From an uncultured Lentisphaeria bacterium (GTDB lineage: Bacteria > Verrucomicrobiota > Lentisphaeria > Victivallales > UBA1829), in NCBI GenBank assembly GCA_905197955.1, contig CAJKAR010000026.1, positions 1 to 64,000 on the forward strand: a DNA stretch of 64,000 nucleotides. The letters run 5' to 3'. Numbering within the stretch: the first letter of the stretch is position 1; each line of letters begins with the position of its first letter. The translations under genes and the position numbers were made by a program. The notes below the pieces were generated by a model, which saw only the letters and a list, made by a program, of their open reading frames with translations, did no database searches and was not told the origin of the DNA. Below, piece after piece: positions 1 to 8,029 of the stretch.

Positions 1-15
1 GCTGAAAAAACAACT

Positions 16-91
16 TTTTAACAAGATGAGCCAAAACGTTTTGAAATTGGCTCTTTTAACAAGATGAGCCAAAACGTTTTGAAATTGGCTC
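16..91. repeat. Two exact tandem 38-bp repeats, each with a LacI-type palindrome
   Basis: Positions 16-53 and 54-91 are identical. Each unit carries the perfect 12-bp palindrome CAAAACGTTTTG (32-43 and 70-81) inside a longer inverted repeat GAGCCAA...TTGGCTC. A palindrome with a central CG is the usual form of LacI-family operators, so this may be a doubled operator for a gene left of the window. That role is inference; no promoter is resolved next to it. Confidence 0.6.
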
Positions 92-695
92 ATTATATTG
101 CATCATTTCATTCGGAAGCAAGACAATCAATAAAAATACAATCACAGATATTTGCAAAGGCCAGATAAGGCTAACAATTTTTGTTTTTCTGCCTCATCTC
201 TTGCATTCCGAAATTGAAAATGAAACTGCCGAACTGTCAGATTCGGAGAACATATGAATTTTTGCTGTAAATCCTTCTTGAGAACAACTAATTTTTGTTT
301 TCTTTTTTTAATGCATCACTTCCATTAAGCTGTATTTTAATGCTCGTGCGGTCAAGATACTCAGTTCCAACTAGACTTTAATAATATTTCTCATTACAGT
401 ACTTTAAAAAGACGTCGAATAACTCTATTTTCGCGCTAGCGATTCATATGCACATAAACTGTATAATACCAATTCCCATAAATTTTCGCCCCCCTCCTTT
501 TACAGCCGTTTTCGGTGACATCAAAATCGCATTCAACAATTGGAGACTGCTCATGCTCACATTTTCGCGTTGACACAGCAAATGTTTTTTGATTTTCACA
601 TGCTGTTCCTGTGTAATTTTTGTGTAAGTAATACAGCATTAATACAGAAAAAGTTGATCGCATGAGCAGGATTTCGTTGGAGGCAATTTCAAAGC
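92..695. other. Non-coding stretch, no convincing gene
   Basis: AT-rich sequence downstream of the MFS gene. A minus-strand reading frame covers 436-798, but it overlaps the end of the MFS gene, has no ribosome binding site and shows no recognisable motif. No clear hairpin terminator was seen after the MFS stop codon. Confidence 0.4.
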
Positions 696-2093
696 TTATC
701 CATCTATTTTTTTCGTAGTATGGAAAAACGGCTGCGGAGCCTGATAATGTTCGTCGCCTCCCAAAGCCTGGAATTTCCGCAAAACAACCACAAAACATAT
801 GGTCGCAATCAATGCAAGCGTTCCTCCTGCGCAGAATACATAGTGGTATTCATTCCCGATCCAATCCAGTATTTTTCCGACAACCGGAGCAATCACCGTA
901 TATCCAGCAAAAAGCAGTCCCATCAGCGCAGAGTTAAACTGAGCAAAGATTGATTTCGGGAAAAGCCGCTGTCCATAGGAAGAGGAGAGAGTTCCGTAAC
1001 ATCCGCTGATCACTCCGTGCAGAATCAATACCACTGCAAAAGATGTTTGTCCCTTTACACAGAAAAAACCGGCTATGGAAAAAAGGAAATAGACAAAAAT
1101 CGCCGCAAGAGAGGTTCGAACTGGATGAAAGCGGTCCGCAAGCATTCCAAGAGGATAACTCAAACAAAAAGAAACTACATAGGTCAGCGCAAGATATTTT
1201 CCAAGACTATCCATTTGAACTCCAAGACTTTGCGCATAAAAAATAGTATATGCATTCAGAGGCAGCGGCGCAAGATTCGCTATTACATGTGCTGCAAACA
1301 CCCAACGGTAATAGTTGAGCGAAAAACATTCCCGGAAATATCCCTTGACAGCTAATATCATCCGGGAAGATCCTCTGTTCCATATTTCCTCCTGCGGCGG
1401 AGGAGGATATTCCCCTTCCTTGACCTTCAGGCACATTAATGTAAAACCAATTCCATAGAAAACTCCCAGCCCTAGAAAAATCGCCATCGAATAGGTCTCG
1501 GCAACCCCCAGCAGAAAGAAATTAAACAGAATGCCTGCCCCAAGACTCAATGCGCGAAAAAGGCCAAAAAAACGACCAAGAAAAGCCTCCGGAACCACAT
1601 CATTGACCAATGCAACAAATATCACATTTGCAAGCGAAGTCCCGAGATCAAGCAGAATCCAGAAGATTCCGAAAATCAGAAGACCTGACGTATGACGCGA
1701 AATATTTTCCACACCAATCAATTCCCGAAACATATCGCACAACATAGGCGTAAATGCCAGTCCAAGCAATCCAATAACAATGAACGGTGTTGTGAAGGCC
1801 AGATAAGGAATCCGTCGTCCCCATGGCCCTCTATGCCGGTCCGAAAGATAACTCACGATCGGACCCAGAAAAATACTGGTGAAACTCGGATACGCAACGA
1901 TCAACAGACTGTAAACAAAATCGGAAACCCCAAATGTTTTGAGCAGCAGTGTCGCTGTACTGTTCACTCCACGTTCCTTCATCGACCAGGCAAAATCTCC
2001 GGTCAGCAGCCAGCAGAAAAGTACGATCAAACCGACCGATGTATAGGAAAGCGTTCCAACTGTCCAGATTTTTCCATGTTTTTGCAGTTCCAT
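696..2093 (-). CDS. MFS (GPH-like) sugar transporter
   Basis: A 465-residue integral membrane protein with about twelve hydrophobic segments. The loop motif SDRHRGPWGRRIPYL (around residues 85-100) is typical of major facilitator and glycoside-pentoside-hexuronide symporters. It presumably imports the mono- or oligosaccharides, perhaps uronates, released by the lyase encoded just upstream; substrate is inference. The ATG has a good upstream AGGAAA and follows the stop of the lyase gene by about 20 bases, so the two are probably cotranscribed from the promoter near 5850. It is the last gene of this minus-strand operon. Length is normal for the family and no frameshift is visible. Confidence 0.85.
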   Translation of the reverse strand: MELQKHGKIWTVGTLSYTSVGLIVLFCWLLTGDFAWSMKERGVNSTATLLLKTFGVSDFVYSLLIVAYPSFTSIFLGPIVSYLSDRHRGPWGRRIPYLAFTTPFIVIGLLGLAFTPMLCDMFRELIGVENISRHTSGLLIFGIFWILLDLGTSLANVIFVALVNDVVPEAFLGRFFGLFRALSLGAGILFNFFLLGVAETYSMAIFLGLGVFYGIGFTLMCLKVKEGEYPPPPQEEIWNRGSSRMILAVKGYFRECFSLNYYRWVFAAHVIANLAPLPLNAYTIFYAQSLGVQMDSLGKYLALTYVVSFCLSYPLGMLADRFHPVRTSLAAIFVYFLFSIAGFFCVKGQTSFAVVLILHGVISGCYGTLSSSYGQRLFPKSIFAQFNSALMGLLFAGYTVIAPVVGKILDWIGNEYHYVFCAGGTLALIATICFVVVLRKFQALGGDEHYQAPQPFFHTTKKIDG

Positions 2094-2114
2094 ATTTTCC
2101 TCAATGATTCCTTT

Positions 2115-4439
2115 TTATTTTCTTTTTTGCAAACCTGCACTCAACGGGACTTCAATCGTATTACCAATGCCATAATCATAAACACGCAGGTCACACCCAA
2201 CAGGGAAGTCCCGTTTCAGAGTGGCGGCATCCGATCGATATGCCCTGTCCGGGATAAGACGAATTCCGCCATTACCAATGCTTTCTACAGAATAACGAGT
2301 TCCGCTCTTTCCGATGATCGTCGCCTTGCTGTAAGTCGGACGAGAAGACAACGACGCAACATCATTTGTCCAGGACTGACCATGATTGATCTTGGCCCGA
2401 TACTGCAGAAAGTTGTCTGAGAATTTTCGAGAGGTTCCAATGAACAACAACGGATCGCAATTTACTTTGATCCGGGTGGCTCCTCCAATATTGCGGGCAT
2501 CACGAATTTCCATGCCGATTTTGCCACTGCCGCGTCTAATGTAGATATGTCTGCCGATCAACTCTTCCGGATGGGAACTGGCCGGAACAACGTCAAAAGT
2601 CCACTTTGCATAATCAGTACCGGTGATTGTCCCGGAATAGCTTCCCGTACGTAGGACGAGTCGTCTGCCTCCATATTCCAGCACAGTTCCTGCGATCAGC
2701 TGCATGTCCTTCACGTTTCCCGATTGATCCAGGGCCAGGTAACCAATGCGCCCTGTCAACTCAAGCGTTTTCCCGTTCGGCAGTTTCATGGATTTACGAG
2801 AGTTGTCTGCACTCAGAATGAAATAATCCGTCCGGTTCTCCAGTTTGATCATGCAGCCGACGGGAGAGAGCGCACGTTCATCTGTTCCAGTCACCGGCAG
2901 CGACTGAGCTTTCGTTACAACGGGTTTTCCTCGGAAGGCTTCCAGAATATTCAGTGTTTGAGAATAGAACGGTTTGCCATCCGGAGACTTGTGGTGCGTC
3001 ATTACAAATCGGCGAACGACATCGCTGGATTGCTGCGGATCACGACCGTCGGCAAGATGGATTTCCGCATTTCCGGAAACAAGTCCGGTCATTCTAAGAC
3101 ACAACCCTTCGCTGCGATTGATCTTCCATGTGACGGACCAGGGGGACGCTGGCGCAGAGGCGCTCTCCACATTGTCCAGCAACGTCAATGGACGCAGCAT
3201 CATCGAACCGTACTTTCCGAATCGATTCCACCACTTTTTGTCATTGTAGGAAACATTTTCCCCTGCAAGGGTTCCCTTGCCCTGCCGAACAAGAACGAGG
3301 TTCTCGGAAACCGTTTGCCCATCCAATGTCTGCATACTGCGCCAGTGTTCTGTTCCACCAAACATCCGGTAGAAATCAAGAACATAGAAGTCCTCTTCCG
3401 ATGCATCCACGAGAATGTTGATCCGGCGCTGCCAGCCGTCAGGAAGAACCGTATAACGCGGATTCCCCGAGGGATTGTCGCGTACAAGTTCTCCGACAGA
3501 ATCGCTAATGTGCAGCGGACCTGAATCCAGATTCAATTCATTAAACCCTTCCATCTTGACACCATTGTATCTCCGATCGGAGACAAGTGGATAATGGCGT
3601 CCGGTATTCTGTGTAACCCAGCAGCGGAACCAGTTGTCCCAGTTTGGCGGATAGCCCCACTGAGTAATGAGCCGGTTCCGGAATGCATCAAGGAAGAGTC
3701 CCATCGAACTGTCGTGTCCATGGCCTCCGTAGACATTGCCATATACCGTAATCAGACAACGTTCATTCTCGCCCTGACCGCTTCGATTCAGCGAAATTCC
3801 GAGTCCAGGCAGCAATCGTCCTCTGGCCCTCCAGTTTTCCGGCAGAGTTGCTGCATGTTTTTTAAGCTGTTTGATGGTATAGGGATAATTCCGAGGCGGT
3901 TTCCAGTTCGAATGGACCAGAGCCCAGGCAATTTTCGGATTCGGATAAAGTTTGTAGGCTTCGGCAAAGGTCTCAGCCCGCTCGTCTCCGAAAAAGTTTT
4001 TCTGCTGAACCGTAGCTCTTTTGCCATTGCCGGATGAGATTCCGCCGAAAACCGGTATGCGTCCTGCATCTCCGAGAGTCAGACGAGTACTGGCGATCGG
4101 CTGATGCTCAATCATCGATTCCATACCGGTCTCCAGCTTGGGTCCAAGCAGATCTTTGATTGATATCGATTTTCCGGTACTCTTTTCCGCTATTGCTGCA
4201 TATTTCCGGGCGATCTGGAGAATTCCGCCCCAGACTCCCCCATTGTAACCGCCGGGAGATTCACTGTTGACTCCATCGCGGCAGAGACCTTCATACATCA
4301 GCGGTTTGATAATGCCGTTGATGAAATAAGTACCGTCACCATTCCGCGCAATGTCGAGCAATTCCCCATCGGGATACTGGAGCATTGAAATCAGTTCAAG
4401 AAAAAATTTCTGCGGATTCGGCTTATTGGTGTTGTTCAT
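2115..4439 (-). CDS. Heparinase II/III-family lyase, C-terminal piece of a frameshifted gene
   Basis: 774 residues that continue the two pieces upstream. The same frame is open above the ATG at 4439 and reads coding sequence back to about 4530, where an A7 run on the coding strand separates it from the middle piece; six A would join them. The motif HGHDSSMGLFLDAF (around residue 240) matches the heparinase II/III beta-sheet domain, which carries a catalytic or metal-linked His. The family cleaves uronic-acid polysaccharides such as heparin, chondroitin or alginate by beta-elimination. The whole protein would be about 1,230 residues and secreted. Next to the MFS transporter and LacI regulator it fits a uronate-glycan utilisation operon. 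The exact substrate cannot be read from sequence. Confidence 0.75.
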   Translation of the reverse strand: MNNTNKPNPQKFFLELISMLQYPDGELLDIARNGDGTYFINGIIKPLMYEGLCRDGVNSESPGGYNGGVWGGILQIARKYAAIAEKSTGKSISIKDLLGPKLETGMESMIEHQPIASTRLTLGDAGRIPVFGGISSGNGKRATVQQKNFFGDERAETFAEAYKLYPNPKIAWALVHSNWKPPRNYPYTIKQLKKHAATLPENWRARGRLLPGLGISLNRSGQGENERCLITVYGNVYGGHGHDSSMGLFLDAFRNRLITQWGYPPNWDNWFRCWVTQNTGRHYPLVSDRRYNGVKMEGFNELNLDSGPLHISDSVGELVRDNPSGNPRYTVLPDGWQRRINILVDASEEDFYVLDFYRMFGGTEHWRSMQTLDGQTVSENLVLVRQGKGTLAGENVSYNDKKWWNRFGKYGSMMLRPLTLLDNVESASAPASPWSVTWKINRSEGLCLRMTGLVSGNAEIHLADGRDPQQSSDVVRRFVMTHHKSPDGKPFYSQTLNILEAFRGKPVVTKAQSLPVTGTDERALSPVGCMIKLENRTDYFILSADNSRKSMKLPNGKTLELTGRIGYLALDQSGNVKDMQLIAGTVLEYGGRRLVLRTGSYSGTITGTDYAKWTFDVVPASSHPEELIGRHIYIRRGSGKIGMEIRDARNIGGATRIKVNCDPLLFIGTSRKFSDNFLQYRAKINHGQSWTNDVASLSSRPTYSKATIIGKSGTRYSVESIGNGGIRLIPDRAYRSDAATLKRDFPVGCDLRVYDYGIGNTIEVPLSAGLQKRK

Positions 4440-4503
4440 TCCATCCAGAGTAATCTGAATAACAGTATGAAAGACGTTTTCCTCAATAAAACGCTTAAGA
4501 TCC

Positions 4504-5376
4504 TCAGAACTCTGAATCGGAAACCCTTTTTTTCCTCATGAATGCAAGGATATTTTTATTCTGGTCGATCCATGGAAAAATCTTGCCGTAAGCTCTTGCG
4601 GCCCTGGCATCGTTTCCAGGCTGACGGCAGCCATGATTGTAGAATCCGGTATTTCCCAGAACCTGCATCGGAACTGCATCGGTCAGATGCATCTGCCAGT
4701 TCAAATTGAAATGACTTTTGCGGTGGTGGGGCATTGCCGCCATATAATTTTGCGCTACGGCAATTCGGCAAAGTGCAGTAAGCGCAAGATCCAGATAATG
4801 CGTATCCCCGGTACGGAGAAAATTATCCGCCAGCGTTTCGGCAAGATCGTAAATATACTGTCCCCGCCACCAGGCCCACTGACTGACATATCGATAGATC
4901 CGACCATTGACTTCTATACCATTGAACCCATCATCAATCCATTTGCCGGAACTGTAATCTCCTGCAGCAAGATTGTTATCCGGGATCCTGCGCCCATCCA
5001 CCGGACTGATGATGTACCATTGATTCACTTTCCCTGGTTCGCCCGCCAGAATTTTATAGGGGAAAAAGGCTCCGCCGGCCTTGAAAGCACGGTCTCCGTA
5101 AATTGGATCAGGTGAAGCGAACATTGCTCGCGGCGCCATCCCTGCATCGGGTGCGATTTGCCAGATTTCCTCCATGGAGTACTTCCCCGTATCGTAACGA
5201 TCTTTATTGGAGAAACGATTGTCCAGCAGCATCTTCAAAGGTTTCTGACCGCCGATTTTATGAGTCGCAACCGGGGGCTTGAGTTTTTCCACTCTTCGGT
5301 TCAGCGGCCACCGGCGGGGAAAAATCTCACCGTTAACCAGTTTGGGCCTGCGCAGATCTTCGTAATTCCAGATCAC
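4504..5376 (-). CDS. Heparinase II/III-family lyase, middle piece of a frameshifted gene
   Basis: 290 residues counted from a GTG at 5376, but the same frame is open and plausible back to about 5490 (it reads KAPKRRNIRRFYFETLQG...), so the GTG is not a true start. The region with WAWWRGQYIYDLAETLADNF resembles the alpha/alpha-toroid domain that precedes the beta-sheet domain in heparinase II/III proteins. It stops at 4504 because of one extra A in an A7 run near 4529-4535; removing it gives ...AFMRKKGFPIQSSEDLKRF and runs straight into the C-terminal piece. Either an assembly error, a real mutation or slippage explains this. Confidence 0.7.
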   Translation of the reverse strand: MIWNYEDLRRPKLVNGEIFPRRWPLNRRVEKLKPPVATHKIGGQKPLKMLLDNRFSNKDRYDTGKYSMEEIWQIAPDAGMAPRAMFASPDPIYGDRAFKAGGAFFPYKILAGEPGKVNQWYIISPVDGRRIPDNNLAAGDYSSGKWIDDGFNGIEVNGRIYRYVSQWAWWRGQYIYDLAETLADNFLRTGDTHYLDLALTALCRIAVAQNYMAAMPHHRKSHFNLNWQMHLTDAVPMQVLGNTGFYNHGCRQPGNDARAARAYGKIFPWIDQNKNILAFMRKKRVSDSEF

Positions 5377-5449
5377 AAAAGGAACCGTAACGGCACTGTT
5401 TCCATGCTGAAAAGAAATTTCTGTTTTCCCGCTGACCCCCTGGAGAGTT

Positions 5450-5809
5450 TCAAAGTAGAAACGGCGGATGTTTCGACGTTTCGGTGCTTTTTTTTCCGTT
5501 CGGCAGGAAGGCCGTATCGAGCGTACGCTGATCGAGATATTTCACTTTGGATTTGTCGAATAGCAATTTCAGTTCCGGATATTCTTTCGAGGGAAGATTC
5601 AGCTCAATGAAGAAACGCCGGGGAATGTCACTGCCGACATAATCTGTGGCAAACGCACAGGAAAATTCCGGGTTGCCGCGAGTATAGGGGCGCGGAGCAT
5701 TGTGTTTATCGATTTTTTCCATCTTTTCCGGTGGAATAATCGGCTGAGCTGTGACCTCGCCTGTCAGGCAAAGAGCTGTCAGAACTGTCAGTGTCCATGT
5801 GAACTTCAT
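5450..5809 (-). CDS. Heparinase II/III-family lyase, N-terminal piece with signal peptide
   Basis: 119 residues. The first 21 (MKFTWTLTVLTALCLTGEVTA) form a clear Sec signal peptide, so the enzyme is exported. The reading frame is lost at an A8 run (plus-strand T8 at 5488-5495); seven A would continue as ...LPNGKKAPKRRNIRRFYF into the middle piece. Together the three pieces make one gene, 5809 down to 2115. A promoter with 17-bp spacing lies at 5849-5877 and an operator-like palindrome at 5911-5932, both in the gap to the LacI gene. Confidence 0.7.
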   Translation of the reverse strand: MKFTWTLTVLTALCLTGEVTAQPIIPPEKMEKIDKHNAPRPYTRGNPEFSCAFATDYVGSDIPRRFFIELNLPSKEYPELKLLFDKSKVKYLDQRTLDTAFLPNGKKSTETSKHPPFLL

Positions 5810-5848
5810 TCATTTTCCTCCTGAATATAAATTTATCATTGCATAATT

Positions 5849-5877
5849 ATTATAAGCAAATCACAGACAAAATACAA
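5849..5877 (-). promoter_or_regulatory. Sigma-70-like promoter of the lyase-MFS operon
   Basis: On the minus strand -35 TTGTAT (5877-5872) and -10 TATAAT (5854-5849) are separated by exactly 17 bases, about 40 bases upstream of the lyase start codon. A weak match to the operator at 5911-5932 overlaps the -10 side (5831-5847). Confidence 0.6.
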
Positions 5878-5910
5878 GATGGAAAAGAACCCTTTTTCCG
5901 CAAAAATCAG

Positions 5911-5932
5911 TTATAAATATGCATAAATATAA
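5911..5932. promoter_or_regulatory. Operator-like palindrome centred on ATGCAT
   Basis: The 16-bp string TTATAAATATGCATAA occurs here and, in reverse orientation, at 7047-7062. The two copies flank the LacI gene and lie upstream of both transcription units of the locus, as expected for a shared operator of that regulator. Binding is inference. Confidence 0.55.
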
Positions 5933-5934
5933 AT

Positions 5935-6957
5935 TTATTTTATCTCTGCAACAGTGTTGCCGTAATGAAAATCCGGAACACAGGAAATCGTGCCGATATC
6001 CTTGAATAAGGAGAACTGCTGAAGAACTTTGATCGCAGTTTTGAACATTCGAATATAATTTGCCTGGGCTCCATAAAGCAGTTGACCAGTCTTCAGCGGG
6101 GTGGCGACTTCATCGAAGCCGGCAAAGGAGATATCTTCAGGCACGCGGATTCCCCGCTCCGCCAGAGCATAAATCAAATTCTTGGCCAGGCTTCCACTGG
6201 AACAGAGAAATGCTCGAACGTTGTCTTGACGGTAAAGCTGTTCTATCCGTTCCAAAATACCATTAAAATCATACTGGTCAGCAATATGCATGTTAAGAAC
6301 CCATTCAGGATTGACTCGAATGCCCACCTGCTGACTGGCACGCAGATATCCAGCATAGCGTCGGAAAACAAATACACGACTGTTGGGAACCGTCAAAAAT
6401 CCAATCCGCCGATGCCCCCGTTCATGCAGATACAGAAACATCTGACAAAACGCCTTTTCCTGATCAGCTTCAATGACTTTTACACTCAAATCGTCGTAAT
6501 GATGATTGACGGAAAGACAGGGAAAATTCGCATTCAAATATCCGATCACCTCTTTATCAAATCGCAAAATTGCAATACATCCGGCGACATTGTTGCAATA
6601 TTTTTCAACAATCAGCTTCGCCTCGGAAAGCGTATTCACATTTTTGACAATCAGATCAATATTATTGTTTCTGGTTGCCTGAATCAATCCTTGAATAATT
6701 TCCAGCGCAATCGTCCCCTCTCGGCTGGTCAGGAACTCTCCTCCGCTGACTAGAGCTAGTATTCGGAGCACAATGTTTCTCTCCGGGACTTCCTGCTTTT
6801 TCTGGGTGTAACGACGCGAGACATGCCCGATTTCCTGTGCGGTTTTTTTGACTTTCAATATCGTTTCCAGAGGAAGATGACAATCGTCACGAAGTGCTCT
6901 TGAAACTGTTGCCTGTGACATATGCAGAAGTTCGGCTATTTTTTTCTGGGAGGACAT
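5935..6957 (-). CDS. LacI-family transcriptional regulator
   Basis: 340 residues. The N-terminus has the LacI helix-turn-helix (KKIAELLHMSQATVSRAL, residues 5-22) and a hinge near residue 50, followed by a periplasmic-binding-protein-like sugar sensor (e.g. HERGHRRIGFLTVPNSR around 185-200, SFAGFDEVATPLK around 290). It would bind DNA in the cytoplasm and release it when a breakdown product binds. It lies between the lyase-MFS operon it precedes and the divergent pseudopilin-lyase operon, with matching palindromes at 5911-5932 and 7041-7062. The start has an AAGGAG site seven bases upstream. Ligand is unknown. Confidence 0.88.
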   Translation of the reverse strand: MSSQKKIAELLHMSQATVSRALRDDCHLPLETILKVKKTAQEIGHVSRRYTQKKQEVPERNIVLRILALVSGGEFLTSREGTIALEIIQGLIQATRNNNIDLIVKNVNTLSEAKLIVEKYCNNVAGCIAILRFDKEVIGYLNANFPCLSVNHHYDDLSVKVIEADQEKAFCQMFLYLHERGHRRIGFLTVPNSRVFVFRRYAGYLRASQQVGIRVNPEWVLNMHIADQYDFNGILERIEQLYRQDNVRAFLCSSGSLAKNLIYALAERGIRVPEDISFAGFDEVATPLKTGQLLYGAQANYIRMFKTAIKVLQQFSLFKDIGTISCVPDFHYGNTVAEIK

Positions 6958-7040
6958 AATGGGAAAATCTCCTTGACTTTAATAAGTTCATCATCCTGCT
7001 CATTAATGTATACGCATTTTTTAAAATCGCAAAGAAAAAT

Positions 7041-7062
7041 CATAAATTATGCATATTTATAA
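7041..7062. promoter_or_regulatory. Second operator-like palindrome in the divergent control region
   Basis: Its reverse complement shares 16 identical bases (TTATAAATATGCATAA) with the site at 5911. It lies about 85 bases upstream of the LacI start codon and about 30 bases before the -35 box of the plus-strand promoter. Confidence 0.55.
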
Positions 7063-7094
7063 CTAGATTTATCATCATTTTCTGTAAAATGCTA

Positions 7095-7123
7095 TTGCTT
7101 TTGAAAGAGAAAATCGGTATAAT
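7095..7123 (+). promoter_or_regulatory. Sigma-70-like promoter of the pseudopilin-lyase operon
   Basis: TTGCTT (7095-7100) and TATAAT (7118-7123) with a 17-base spacer, roughly 100 bases upstream of the pseudopilin start codon at 7221. Confidence 0.6.
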
Positions 7124-7220
7124 TATAACAACAAAACCGCTTGCAGAAAACTTTCGGTTATAAAGATGGGAATATCGAAAATAAAATCAGGATCAATATT
7201 ATCAAACAGAGGCAGAAAAA

Positions 7221-7999
7221 ATGAAAACAAACTTACACAAAACAAAAAAAACTCGCAGCAATTTTTCTCTGATAGAGTTGCTGGTTGTAATTGCGATCAT
7301 CGCGATCTTGGCAGCACTGCTCCTGCCCGCGCTGAATCAGGCTCGTGAAGTTGCAAAAAAAGCAGCTGTTCCTCCAATTTGAAGCAATTCGGCACAGCGG
7401 CATTTCTGTATGAAAATGATTTCGATTCCTGGCGGGTTTGCCTTGCAGCCAACGGAACAGGGACATTCAAGATGAGACAGACCTTTTATCATGAACTGGC
7501 ACCATATATCGGCGTAGGCAATGCTCTTCAGCCGATTGGATCCAGTACCTGGCATCCCCTGAATGCCAATACTCATCTTGCCCCGAAAGTATTCAAATGT
7601 CCTTCTTTTATCAGTAATATTGCGGAGCGTTCCGGCGGTTATGCGTTCAGCTGGATGCTTGGAAGATACAATGAAAGTCCCATCGCTTCCGAAAGACGGA
7701 TGAAAAACAACTGCATCAATTACTGGGATGAGTCAGACAGACTGACAAAACAGGCCAACGGGGGATATTCTCCGTCAAAAGTTCTATACTTCGGTGATAA
7801 CGGTGGGGCACAGAATGATTCGGTCAAATTTATGATAGTTACATACAACTATCTGGAAACTCTGACGAATCGTCATAATGGGTACGGCAATTATGTGTTT
7901 ATCGATGGGCATGTTGCCAATATGTGGCGTCCAAGAGTTGTATTTGTCAAACAGACTTCTGCGCGTAAGAATTTTTTCACGGGCGGACTCGGCGATTAA
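7221..7999 (+). pseudogene. Pseudopilin-like H-X9-DG protein, frameshifted
   Basis: The ATG at 7221 starts a basic N-terminus and the prepilin motif SNFSLIELLVVIAIIAILAA. The frame is lost at an A7 run (7355-7361); eight A would give AKKSSCSSNLKQFGTAAF and connect to the open frame that runs to 7999. The C-terminal part carries HNGYGNYVFIDGH, the exact H-X9-DG signature of prepilin-processing-associated proteins common in Lentisphaerota and Planctomycetota. These are thought to be exported by a type II secretion or pilus-like machine; function is not established. It heads the operon with the lyase at 8030. The interruption may be an assembly indel. Confidence 0.75.
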
Positions 8000-8029
8000 C
8001 TCTGATTTTTCCCAGAAAGAAGGCTATGT

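Noticed and set aside
16..91. CRISPR-like repeat
   Set aside because: Two units with no spacer between them; this is a tandem duplication, not an array. No cas genes are in the window.
436..798. 120-codon minus-strand frame
   Set aside because: Overlaps the end of the MFS gene in another frame; no ribosome binding site before any internal ATG.
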